A stretch of DNA of 33,694 nucleotides. Origin: Actibacterium sp. GTDB taxonomy: Bacteria > Pseudomonadota > Alphaproteobacteria > Rhodobacterales > Rhodobacteraceae. How positions within the stretch are numbered: position 1 is the first letter of the stretch; each line of letters opens with the position of its first letter. Both the position numbers and the translations under genes were made by a program. Below the pieces are notes generated by a model. That model made no database searches. It saw nothing but the letters and a program-made list of their open reading frames with translations, and was not told where the DNA came from. The stretch covers positions 1 to 33,694 of the forward strand of contig JADQCD010000240.1 in the NCBI GenBank assembly GCA_016278285.1, read 5' to 3'. Shown here piece after piece: positions 19,761 through 28,356 of the stretch.

Positions 19761-19785
19761 GGGATGGACTCTTGGATGAAATGAA

Positions 19786-19815
19786 ACCGCCGCCCGAATA
19801 CACGCGGGCGGCGGT
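19786..19815 (-). promoter_or_regulatory. Intercistronic stem-loop between pstS and pstC
   Basis: Perfect 11-bp inverted repeat accgccgcccg-aatacacg-cgggcggcggt in the 71-nt gap between pstS stop and pstC start. Confidence 0.75.
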
Positions 19816-19831
19816 CGGGATCAACCGAAGC

Positions 19832-20863
19832 TTATTTCTTCGGGTCCATGGCAATGGCCTCGATGGCCTCTTTCTGCTCCTGGGCGCGCTTCTTGTCACC
19901 CAGAGGAACAAGACCGCGCTCGGCCAGGTAACCGCCCGGGCCCATCGCATCCTCGGAGACATATTCCTCGATGAAGCCCTGAAGGTTCGGGATCACGCCG
20001 CGATGCGCGTTCTTGGTGTAGAAGAACAGCGGGCGCGCGATGTCGTATTCACCCGATTCGATCGTTTCGAAGCTGGGCTCGACACCGGCGATGGCAACCG
20101 GCTTCAGCGTGTCCTGGTTTTCGAACAGGAAGGAATAGCCAAAGATGCCCACGGCATGCGCATCGGCCTGAAGTCGCTGCACGATCAGGTTGTCGTTCTC
20201 GCCGGCCTCGATGAACGGGCCGTCCTGACGCAGGCGGGCGCAATTCTGTTCGGCCCAGTCTTCGCCCTTTTCGGCGATCATCGGGATGTCCATGCAGCCG
20301 TCAACGATGGCCAGTTCGACAAAGGCGTCGCGGGTGCCCGAGGTTGGCGGCGGACCATAGGCAAGGATTTCCTCGTCCGGCAGGGCCGGGTCGATGTCGG
20401 ACCATTTGGTGTAGGGGTTGGCGACCATTTCGCCGTCGACCGGCACTTCGGCGGCCAGCGCGCGATACACCTGCTCTTCGGTCAGGTTCCAGTCGTATTC
20501 GCTGTCGCGCGACACGGCGATCGACAGACCGTCGCTGCCGATCTGCACTTCGGTGATGTCATCGACACCGTTGCCGACGCACAGATCCCACTCGGACGCT
20601 TTCATGGCGCGCGAGGCGCCGGTGATGTCCGGGAATGATTCGCCGATGCCCTGGCAGAAGATCTTCATGCCGCCGCCGGTGCCGGTGGATTCGACGACCG
20701 GAGAGGGCGCGCCGGTCATGTTCGCAAACTGTTCGGCCACGGCCTGCGTATAGGGAAACACGGTGGACGACCCGACGATGCGGATCTCGTCGCGCGCCGC
20801 CGCAGCCGTGGCAGACAGGGCAGCGATCGCCATGGTCGAGGCGGTCAGTTTCACAAAGGACAT
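19832..20863 (-). CDS. pstS: Phosphate-binding periplasmic protein PstS
   Basis: Signal peptide; RIVGSSTVFPYTQAVAEQFANMTGAPSPVVESTGTGGGMKIFCQG. Confidence 0.96.
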   Translation of the reverse strand: MSFVKLTASTMAIAALSATAAAARDEIRIVGSSTVFPYTQAVAEQFANMTGAPSPVVESTGTGGGMKIFCQGIGESFPDITGASRAMKASEWDLCVGNGVDDITEVQIGSDGLSIAVSRDSEYDWNLTEEQVYRALAAEVPVDGEMVANPYTKWSDIDPALPDEEILAYGPPPTSGTRDAFVELAIVDGCMDIPMIAEKGEDWAEQNCARLRQDGPFIEAGENDNLIVQRLQADAHAVGIFGYSFLFENQDTLKPVAIAGVEPSFETIESGEYDIARPLFFYTKNAHRGVIPNLQGFIEEYVSEDAMGPGGYLAERGLVPLGDKKRAQEQKEAIEAIAMDPKK

Positions 20864-20944
20864 ATCTTGCTCCTGATATCTCGTGTTCGGTCACCCGTCC
20901 GAGCAACCTTGGGCTGCGTCCTAGGCGCGGCGCACTATGGTTTT

Positions 20945-20973
20945 GTGACAGTAGTGTAACAGTTTCATGACAA
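20945..20973 (-). promoter_or_regulatory. PHO box (PhoB-binding tandem repeats) upstream of pstS
   Basis: On the minus strand: TTGTCATgaaaCTGTTACactaCTGTCAC, three 7-mers at exact 11-bp periodicity, about 80 bp upstream of the pstS start. Confidence 0.88.
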
Positions 20974-21033
20974 CCGATGGATCCGACAGCGCGCAGTTTC
21001 GTTGCGTCGGTTCGACCCCGCGTCGCGGGTGCC

Positions 21034-22074
21034 TCAAGCCACGGGCAACATGACGGAAAAGCGGCTTCCCTGTCCTGGCCGGCTCTCGATCCGAAAACGG
21101 CCGCGATGACGGTTCACGATATGCTTGACGATCGCCAGACCCAGCCCGGTGCCGCCCATCTCGCGGCTTCGGTGGCTATCGACGCGATAGAATCGTTCGG
21201 TGAGTCGCGGGATGTGGACCGGGTCGAACCCTTCGCCACGGTCGATGACGCTGACCGTCAGGCCGGGTCCGCGGAAGGCGAGTTCGCGTTCGGTCAGGGC
21301 GGTATCCACCGTCACCTCGCCCCCCGAGCCGCCGTATTTGATGCCATTCTCGATCAGGTTCGTGAAAACCTGGGTCAGCTGATCGGCATCGCCCAACACC
21401 ATCACCGGCGCCTCACGCCCGGTGACGGCCAGATCGACGCCGGCCGTCCGGGCCATGGGGGTTAGCGTGCGGACGCAGGAATTCACCAATGCGACGGCAT
21501 CGATCCGGGTGGCCGGGCGCATACGCTCTTCGCTTTCGACGCGCGACAGCGACAACAGGTCGGATACAAGCCGGTTCATCCGCTCCGCCTCATGCGCCAT
21601 GATGTCCAGAAACCGCGCTCGTGCCTGCGGATCGTCGCGTGCGGGGCCGCGCAAGGTTTCTATGAACCCCAGAAGCGCGGTCAGCGGCGTCTTGAGCTCA
21701 TGGCTGACATTGGCCACGAAATCGCGGCGGATCTGCCCGGCCTGCTCGCGGTCGGTCACGTCCTCGAAACAGACAAGCGCGCCGCTTCCGTAGTCGCCCT
21801 CTACCGGCGACGCGGTGACCTCGTATGCCGCCTCGCGCCCCAGGTCGGTGGTCAGGTAACGGATCCGGCACTGCTGGCGCAGGCGCAGCGTCTCTTCGAC
21901 GCAATCCAGCAACGCGGGCTGCCGCAAAACGGTGATGTAGTTCCGCCCGACACCGGCGGCCCCGAACAATGTCCGGGCGCGGTCGTTCATGGCCCCCACC
22001 CGGTCATCCGGTCCAACGAACAGCATCGGAAGTGGCACTGCCGCCAACACTGCATCCGGAAAATCGGAACTCAT
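21034..22074 (-). CDS. phoR: Phosphate regulon sensor kinase PhoR (PAS + HisKA + HATPase)
   Basis: FVANVSHELKTPLTALLGFIETLRG H-box; NLIENGIKYG; GGTGLGLAIVKHIVNRHRG; first gene before pstS. Confidence 0.92.
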   Translation of the reverse strand: MSSDFPDAVLAAVPLPMLFVGPDDRVGAMNDRARTLFGAAGVGRNYITVLRQPALLDCVEETLRLRQQCRIRYLTTDLGREAAYEVTASPVEGDYGSGALVCFEDVTDREQAGQIRRDFVANVSHELKTPLTALLGFIETLRGPARDDPQARARFLDIMAHEAERMNRLVSDLLSLSRVESEERMRPATRIDAVALVNSCVRTLTPMARTAGVDLAVTGREAPVMVLGDADQLTQVFTNLIENGIKYGGSGGEVTVDTALTERELAFRGPGLTVSVIDRGEGFDPVHIPRLTERFYRVDSHRSREMGGTGLGLAIVKHIVNRHRGRFRIESRPGQGSRFSVMLPVA

Positions 22075-22309
22075 TCAAGGCCTCCGGGCTGTGCGTTCTG
22101 ACCGGACCGTTGCCCAGAGCGCGCCTATTGTAAATGCCGTGCCAACAACAGAGTTGCCCGGCGACGCAAATGCCGCTTAAGCTGCATGACATGTTAAGAT
22201 GCGCAGCATCCTGCGCAGGGATGGTTCGCCCCGCGCCGCATGGTCGCCCGAAAACGGGCGCCCGAGGATGAGCTTTTCCAGGCCGCATCTGTCACTGAAC
22301 ACCGCAGTG

Positions 22310-22642
22310 ATGACCAGACCTTGCGTTCTTGCCATCGGCTTCCAGCCTGAGGACCTGCCGCAATGGCCCGGGCAGACGCCGCCCGCCGAGATGCGCTTTG
22401 TGCCCTTACACCAACTGGGCGATAACCTGGCAGACGCGGCCGGCGTGGATTGCGTGGTTTGTCCGCTGGTCACGGCCCGGTTCGACGCGCTGGAAGTGGC
22501 TGCCGAATTGTCGCGGGCGCGGTTTCACGGCACACTGGTTCTGGTCATGCCGCGTGTGCCACGGCCGCAGATCATCGTGCGCGAACTCAAACAGATCTGT
22601 CCCGGCCTTTCGGTCGAGTTGGTTCACAAGGCGCCTCACTAG
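22310..22642 (+). CDS. Hypothetical protein, ~110 aa
   Basis: MTRPCVLAIGFQPEDLPQWPGQTPPAEMRFVPLHQLGDNLADAAGVDCVVCPLVTARFDALEVAAELSRARFHGTLVLVMPRVPRPQIIVRELKQICPGLSVELVHKAPH; amphipathic alpha/beta composition. The ORF track also allows an upstream start at 22199. Confidence 0.65.
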   Translation: MTRPCVLAIGFQPEDLPQWPGQTPPAEMRFVPLHQLGDNLADAAGVDCVVCPLVTARFDALEVAAELSRARFHGTLVLVMPRVPRPQIIVRELKQICPGLSVELVHKAPH

Positions 22643-23820
22643 GCGCGCGTGGCCGCCACGGCGGCCCCCAGTTCTTCTATCAGCAGGTCGGCGGACTCCA
22701 CCCCCACCGAGACGCGGAAGAACCCCTCGCCAATTCCCAGTGCGGCACGGGCCTCGGGGCTCAGCGCACGATGCGAGCTGGACGGCGGATGCGACAGCGT
22801 GGTGCCTATATCGCCCAGTGTCGGCGCAAAGGCGATCTGCGGACAGGCGCGGGTAAAGGCGTTGGCCGCTTCGCGCCCGCCGTTCAGCTCGAAGCTCAGC
22901 ATGTTGCCTGTGCGCGCCCCCAGCAGCGCGGCAGCGCGCGCATGGTCGGGATGATCGGCGCGACCGGGATAGAGCACCTGTTTCACCCCCGCCATTCGAG
23001 CCAGCGCGTCGGCCAGAGCCCTGGCGTTTTCCTCCGCCCGGTCATAGCGCAGCTCGAAGGAATAGAGCCCCCGCTCGGCCAGCCAGCAATCGAACGGGCT
23101 GGGCGTCAGGCCCAGCGTCACCGACGTATCGCGGATCGCCTTTTGCAGATCCGGGTCGCGCGCCACGGCATAACCCAGCGTTGCGTCGGAATGGCCGGCC
23201 AGCAGCTTGGTCACCGAATGGATAACGATATCCGCGCCGTGTTGAAATGGACGAAAGGCGCGCGGCGTTGTGAAGGTGTTGTCCACCGCCAGCAGGATGC
23301 CGCGTTCCCGCGCCAATGCGGCGATACCCGCCATGTCGGCCACCCGCAGGGTCGGGTTGGACACCAGCTCGATCAGGATCATCCGGGTCTCGGGCCGCAG
23401 CGCCGCCGCGACGGCCGCCACATCCGTCGGATCGACCAGCGAGGTGGCGATGCCGAAGCGCGGCAATTCCTCGGCCATCATCCGCAGCGACCGGCCGTAA
23501 AGCTGATCGCCGCCCAGCACATGATCGCCCGCCTTCAGGCAACCCAGCATCACCGCCGTGACCGCGGCCATGCCCGAGCCGGTAACGATGCCGTCCTGCG
23601 CCCCTTCCATCCCGTCGATCATTCGGGCCAGAACATCGGCGTTCGGATGCCCTTCGCGCGCGTAGGCATAGCCCGCAACGCGGCCCTCATACTGATCATC
23701 CAGCGCATCGGGACTTTCGGCGGCATAGACGACCGAGGGCTGCAACGGCGTGACCACCGGGCGCGAGGCGCTTTGCGGCCATTCGGTGCGGCGCACCAGC
23801 GTGCGGGGCGGTCTGGTCAT
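22639..23820 (-). CDS. Cys/Met metabolism PLP-dependent enzyme (cystathionine gamma-synthase/lyase family)
   Basis: MTRPPRTLVRRTEWPQSASRPVVTPLQPSVVYAAESPDALDDQYEGRVAGYAYAREGHPN; HSVTKLLAGHSDATLGY PLP-lysine region. Confidence 0.92.
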   Translation of the reverse strand: MTRPPRTLVRRTEWPQSASRPVVTPLQPSVVYAAESPDALDDQYEGRVAGYAYAREGHPNADVLARMIDGMEGAQDGIVTGSGMAAVTAVMLGCLKAGDHVLGGDQLYGRSLRMMAEELPRFGIATSLVDPTDVAAVAAALRPETRMILIELVSNPTLRVADMAGIAALARERGILLAVDNTFTTPRAFRPFQHGADIVIHSVTKLLAGHSDATLGYAVARDPDLQKAIRDTSVTLGLTPSPFDCWLAERGLYSFELRYDRAEENARALADALARMAGVKQVLYPGRADHPDHARAAALLGARTGNMLSFELNGGREAANAFTRACPQIAFAPTLGDIGTTLSHPPSSSHRALSPEARAALGIGEGFFRVSVGVESADLLIEELGAAVAATRA

Positions 23821-23845
23821 TTCTGGTCCTCTCAAAAAGGCGGAA

Positions 23846-24376
23846 TCAGCGAACGGGGGCAAGCCCCTGCCGGAACCGGCGCATGTTATCCTGATAGTGC
23901 CGTGCCGATGCACGCACCCCCTCGATCGCCGTGTCATCCAGCTGACGCACCACCTTGCCCGGCGCGCCCATCACCAGGCTGCCATCGGGAATTTCCTTGC
24001 CCTCGGTAATCAGCGCACCGGCCCCGATCAGGCAGTTGCGCCCGATCCTCGCGCCGTTCAGCACCGTGGCCCCCATCCCGATCAGGCACTCGTCGCCGAT
24101 GGTGCAGCCATGCAGCATCGCCTTGTGCCCGATGGTACAGTCGCGCCCGATGGTCAGCGGAAAACCCATGTCCGTGTGGCAGACCGTGTTTTCCTGCACA
24201 TTGCTGCCCGCGCCGACGGTAATCCGCTCGTTATCGCCGCGCAGGGTGCTGCCGAACCAGACCGACGCGCCGTCCTCCAGCGTCACCTTGCCGATCAGGT
24301 TGGCGTCCGGGGCCACCCACCAATCCCCGTCGGCGGGCAGAGTCGGGGAAATGCCGTCAAGCGTGTAAAGTGTCAT
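23846..24376 (-). CDS. Gamma-carbonic anhydrase family protein (left-handed beta-helix)
   Basis: [72 protein letters not shown] hexapeptide repeats with His ligands. Confidence 0.95.
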   Translation of the reverse strand: MTLYTLDGISPTLPADGDWWVAPDANLIGKVTLEDGASVWFGSTLRGDNERITVGAGSNVQENTVCHTDMGFPLTIGRDCTIGHKAMLHGCTIGDECLIGMGATVLNGARIGRNCLIGAGALITEGKEIPDGSLVMGAPGKVVRQLDDTAIEGVRASARHYQDNMRRFRQGLAPVR

Positions 24377-25014
24377 TGCCGGTCCTCGAATTCCATTTGC
24401 AGGCTGCGCACCGTCTCGATCAGACCCGGCTGTTGACTGCGGCGCAGCCGTTCGGCGCTGACGATGGTGCGCAAGCGGTTTTCGGTGATGTCCAGATCGT
24501 CATTGACCAGAACGTAATCGTAACTGTCCCAATGGCTGATCTCGTCCCAGCTGCGGCTCATCCGGCGGCGTACGGTTTCGGGATCGTCCTGGGCGCGCTC
24601 GATCAGGCGGCGGCGCAACTCGGCGATCGACGGCGGAAGCAGGAAGATCGACAGCACATGCTCTTGCAGAGACGAATTGCGGATCTGCTGCGCGCCCTGC
24701 CAGTCGATATCAAACAGCACGTCGATCCCGTCCTCGATCGCCGCGGCCACCGGGCCACGCGGCGAGCCGTAGAAATTGCCGAACACATGGGCATGTTCAA
24801 GCATTTCGCCTTCGGCCACCATGCGCTTGAACCCCGCTTCGTCGGTGAAGTGATAATCGCTCCCGTCCACTTCGCCGGGGCGCGGTGTGCGGGTCGTGGC
24901 CGAGACTGAAAACCGGATCGAGGGGTCCCAGTCGCGCAGCCTGCGGGCCAGCGTCGACTTTCCGGCGCCGGATGGGGACGAAAGGATGATCAGCAGCCCG
25001 CGCCGGTCGGTCAT
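24373..25014 (-). CDS. gmk: Guanylate kinase
   Basis: [44 protein letters not shown]; 4-nt overlap with the downstream gene. Confidence 0.97.
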   Translation of the reverse strand: MTDRRGLLIILSSPSGAGKSTLARRLRDWDPSIRFSVSATTRTPRPGEVDGSDYHFTDEAGFKRMVAEGEMLEHAHVFGNFYGSPRGPVAAAIEDGIDVLFDIDWQGAQQIRNSSLQEHVLSIFLLPPSIAELRRRLIERAQDDPETVRRRMSRSWDEISHWDSYDYVLVNDDLDITENRLRTIVSAERLRRSQQPGLIETVRSLQMEFEDRQ

Positions 25015-25017
25015 GAT

Positions 25018-25251
25018 CTATTCCACATTCTGAACCTGCTCGCGCATCTGATCGATGGAGGCCTTGAGGTCAAGGCCGATCCGGGTGAGCGTGCTTGACT
25101 GTGCCTTGAGGCACAGCGTGTTGGCCTCGCGGCTGAATTCCTGCACCCGGACATCCAGCCCCCGCGCATTGACGCCGCGCATTTCCCAGGTCCAGCCAAA
25201 ATTCGCCTGCGTCCCGCTGGCCGAGGCGAACCCGGCCATGGACTTAACCAT
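25018..25251 (-). pseudogene. yicC: Internally deleted YicC/YloC-family endoribonuclease remnant ('mini-YicC', 77 aa, frame intact)
   Basis: MVKSMAGFASASGTQANFGWTWEMRGVNARGLDVR (YicC N-terminus) fused directly to VQEFSREANTLCLKAQSSTLTRIGLDLKASIDQMREQVQNVE (YicC C-terminus); immediately upstream of gmk as in canonical yicC-gmk order. Confidence 0.85.
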
Positions 25252-25392
25252 CGGAATTAACCATTTGTTGAGTTATCCCCACGATCCGTTAAATTTTATG
25301 CGAAGTTAACACTTGGGTAACCGGTCTCGCTCAAGCGTTAACACAAGGCTTGGTGCGACGACAACGGCGGGGCGCCAAGCCGGAGGTGCGAC

Positions 25393-26100
25393 GTGGAACA
25401 GGGGTTTGACGACGGGGCCGGAGAGGTGGTCAACTTGTCGACATTTCGGAGCAACATGCGCTTTCCGATCATAAACGAGGTCGAAGCCTATTGGGAGGGG
25501 TTGCGCGACGGCCGCCCGCTGCCCCGGCGCTCCGAGCTCGATCCGAGGGGCCTGGAGCGGGCACTGGATCGCGTCTTCGTGCTGGAACGGGTGGCGCAAG
25601 GGGTTGTCCGGTTCCGCCTTGCGGGGCAGTTTCTGCATGGGTTGATGGGCATGGACGTGCGCGGGATACCGTTGTCGGCAATGTTCGTCGCCGACGCGCG
25701 GGATGCGCTGTCGCACCGGATCTTCGAGCTGTTCGACGGCCCGCATGTGGTGCGACTGACCCTGATCGCCGCGCCCGGCCTTGCCCGGCCGGGAATGGAT
25801 GGTGAAATGGTGTTGCTGCCGCTTTGCGACGAGGACGGCAGTGTCAATCGGGCGCTCGGGTGCCTGGCGACCGAGGGCACGGCCGGGCGTGCGCCGCGCC
25901 GCTTCCGCCTCGCCTCGGCGCGGACACGCGCCCTGAACGGTGTGGCCGGCCGACCCGACGACCGCCCTTCACCGGCGCCGGTTTTCGCGCCTGGCCTTGC
26001 CGAGGCAGCGACCCCTTTCGGAATGGCCGAGCGCGATCCGGAAAAGGAAACCCGCCCCCGGCGCCGCCCGGCGCTGCGCCTGGTCAAATCCGGCGAGTGA
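25393..26100 (+). CDS. PAS domain-containing protein (PAS_5-like)
   Basis: EAYWEGLRDGRPLPRRSELDPRGLERALDRVFVLERVAQGVVRFRLAGQFLHGLMGMDVRGIPLSAMF. Confidence 0.82.
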   Translation: MEQGFDDGAGEVVNLSTFRSNMRFPIINEVEAYWEGLRDGRPLPRRSELDPRGLERALDRVFVLERVAQGVVRFRLAGQFLHGLMGMDVRGIPLSAMFVADARDALSHRIFELFDGPHVVRLTLIAAPGLARPGMDGEMVLLPLCDEDGSVNRALGCLATEGTAGRAPRRFRLASARTRALNGVAGRPDDRPSPAPVFAPGLAEAATPFGMAERDPEKETRPRRRPALRLVKSGE

Positions 26101-26166
26101 CGGCCCGGCGGAAAGGGAACGCGTTTCGTGCCGGGCAGCCTGTTCGCCAGCCCGGATCGGGCATGG

Positions 26167-27765
26167 TCACGGCCGCAGGGCGCGACGCATGATCTTGCCG
26201 GTGGTGGTCATCGGCAGGCTGTCGGCGCGGATCACCTTCCGGGGCGCGACATGGGGGCTGACGCGCTGGCGCACCATGCGGATCAAAGCTTCGGCCAGCC
26301 CCTCCCATTGCGCCCCGTCACGAAGCACCACATGGGCGACCACGATCTCGGTGCGCTCGGGGTCGGGCTCGCCCACCACGGCGGCCATGACCACGTCGGG
26401 ATGCGCGGTCAGGCAGTTTTCGATCTCTGACGGGCCGATCCGATAACCCGAGGAGGTGATCACGTCGTCGTCACGCGAGACATAGGTGAACACGCCCGAC
26501 GCGTCGCAGCGGCCCAGATCGCCGGTGCGCATCCAGTCGCCCAGGAATTTCCCGGCGGTCTTTTCCGGCATGCCCCAGTATTCGAGGAACATCACCGGCG
26601 TACCGCGCTTCACGCAGATCTCGCCCAGCTCTTCCGGATCGGCGCGGTTGCCGTCGGCGCGCAGCACCGCCACCTCGTGCCCCGGCACCGCCATGCCCAT
26701 CGCGCCAGGGGGCGCATCGATCAGCTCGGGCACGCAGGTGACGACCAGGTTGCATTCGGTCTGGCCGTAGAACTCGCAGATCGCCACACCCAACGCCTCG
26801 CGCGACCAGGCCAGCAGGTCGGCACCCAGACTTTCGCCACCCGAGCCGATCGAACGAATCATCACCCCCTCGGGCACCGGCGTGCGGCGCATCAGCTTCA
26901 GCGCCGTGGGTGGAAGAAACAGGTTGCGCACCTTCAGCCGGTCGATCAGGGCCCAGGCCTCGGCCGCGTCGAACTTGGGCATCCGGCGGGCGACGACGGG
27001 CACGCCGTAATAGAGGAAGGGCATGGCCATATCCATCAGCCCGCCGATCCAGGCCCAGTCGGCCGGGGTCCAGCCGCAATCGCCCGGCTGTGGAAAGCCG
27101 CGATGGTGCAGCTCGACCGAAGGCAGATGTCCCAGCAGGAAGCGATGCGCGTGCAGAACGCCCTTGGGCGGGCCGGTGGTGCCCGAGGTATAGATCAGCA
27201 CCGCCGGGTCATCGGCGCCGGTCGCCACCGGATTGTCCAGCGGATCGGCCGCCGCGATTTCATCCCAGAAGGGCCGCGCCGGACCGCCGTCAAGCGACAG
27301 GACATCGCGCAGCGCCGGCAGGCAGTGCCTGATCGGCGCCAGCTTTTCCGCCCCCTCGGCATCGGTCACGACCAGCGTTGCGCCGCTGTCGGCCAGCCGG
27401 TATTCCAGCGCGTCCGCTCCGAACAGCGTGAACAACGGCAGGCCAATCGCGCCCAGCTTCATAGCCGCGAAATGGGCGATCAACACCGCCGGATGCTGCG
27501 CCAGCAAGACGGCCACCCGGTCGCCCTGCCCCACGCCCGCCGCGGCCATCACAGTGGCCAGGCGGTCCGAGGCGTCCTTCAGTTCGCCATAGCTCCAGCG
27601 CCGGTCGCCATCCGAGGCGTCGATCACCGCCGTGCGATCGGGCGACTCGCGCGCCCAGCTGTCGCAGCAGGCCTCGGCCATATTGAACTGCGCCGGGATG
27701 TCCCAGCGAAAGGCTGCCCGCATCGCCGCCCAGCTGTCATGCTGTGGCACAAGGCGTCGTTTCAT
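26167..27765 (-). CDS. AMP-dependent acyl-CoA synthetase / acetyl-CoA synthetase family
   Basis: AVLIYTSGTTGPPKGVLHAHR, ICEFYGQTECN, GDWMRTGDLGRCDASGVFTYVSRDDDVITSSGYRIGPSEIE, TTTGKIMRR. Confidence 0.95.
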   Translation of the reverse strand: MKRRLVPQHDSWAAMRAAFRWDIPAQFNMAEACCDSWARESPDRTAVIDASDGDRRWSYGELKDASDRLATVMAAAGVGQGDRVAVLLAQHPAVLIAHFAAMKLGAIGLPLFTLFGADALEYRLADSGATLVVTDAEGAEKLAPIRHCLPALRDVLSLDGGPARPFWDEIAAADPLDNPVATGADDPAVLIYTSGTTGPPKGVLHAHRFLLGHLPSVELHHRGFPQPGDCGWTPADWAWIGGLMDMAMPFLYYGVPVVARRMPKFDAAEAWALIDRLKVRNLFLPPTALKLMRRTPVPEGVMIRSIGSGGESLGADLLAWSREALGVAICEFYGQTECNLVVTCVPELIDAPPGAMGMAVPGHEVAVLRADGNRADPEELGEICVKRGTPVMFLEYWGMPEKTAGKFLGDWMRTGDLGRCDASGVFTYVSRDDDVITSSGYRIGPSEIENCLTAHPDVVMAAVVGEPDPERTEIVVAHVVLRDGAQWEGLAEALIRMVRQRVSPHVAPRKVIRADSLPMTTTGKIMRRALRP

Positions 27766-27843
27766 GGGCCTTCTCTCCACATGAATTGATCTTGCGTTCA
27801 GGTACATCGCGCCACAGCCGGATGGCATGCGCGCGGTGCTAAC

Positions 27844-27889
27844 GAACCTCCACCCTCAACTCGGTCGAACCTCAACCCTCAACTCGGTC
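27844..27889. repeat. 23-bp tandem duplication (one mismatch) at the 3' end of the lipoprotein gene
   Basis: gaacctccaccctcaactcggtc / gaacctcaaccctcaactcggtc, directly adjacent. Confidence 0.9.
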
Positions 27890-28356
27890 AGCGCGGTCAA
27901 TGGCACGCCAAGCAGCCGCAGCGCGGCCAACGATACCTGGGTGCCCGCCCCCCGTTCCGCCAACAGCGGGCGCAGCTGAACCTTGACGGTGGCGCCGGTG
28001 GCCGGATCCACGAGCCGCCCGGCCTGCACCTGGTCCACCAAAGGGGTCTTGGCCCAGAATCCCGGATCGGCGGGATCGCCCAACGTTGCCACAGTTCGCC
28101 CCAGCGCGCGCCATGCGCCTGACGTGTTCCGGGCCGCGGTCTGCCGTTCCGCGACACTGGTGGTGTCGAACTGCTCGGCGGTTTCGGCCCCCGCGGGAGG
28201 TGGTGGCGCGGCATCGCGCCGGGCGACCGGGCGCGTCGCCTGTCGGGGTGCAGCCACCGGCCCGGCGGCATCGCCCTGCCAGAACGGCTCGCCCGCGCAT
28301 CCCACAAGCAGCAATATCGCAAAGCCGCCAAAAACCGTGTTCGTTCCGATCTGCAT
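27856..28356 (-). CDS. Putative lipoprotein, often annotated 'D-galactarate dehydratase' in Rhodobacteraceae
   Basis: 166 aa; LLLVGCAG lipobox; [16 protein letters not shown]...[46 protein letters not shown]. Confidence 0.75.
   Translation of the reverse strand: MQIGTNTVFGGFAILLLVGCAGEPFWQGDAAGPVAAPRQATRPVARRDAAPPPPAGAETAEQFDTTSVAERQTAARNTSGAWRALGRTVATLGDPADPGFWAKTPLVDQVQAGRLVDPATGATVKVQLRPLLAERGAGTQVSLAALRLLGVPLTALTELRVEVRPS

Noticed and set aside
19761-19962. ORF-track N-terminal extension of PstC into the pstS gene
   Set aside because: Extension is non-homologous-looking and arises because the true N-terminus is in another frame (see frameshift finding).
19145-20638. 497-aa plus-strand ORF opposite pstC/pstS
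   Set aside because: Shadow frame spanning two genes; no motif.
22450-24009. 519-aa plus-strand ORF opposite the PLP enzyme
   Set aside because: Antisense shadow; Arg/Gln/His-rich without family signature.
26677-27789. 370-aa plus-strand ORF opposite the acyl-CoA synthetase
   Set aside because: Antisense shadow frame.
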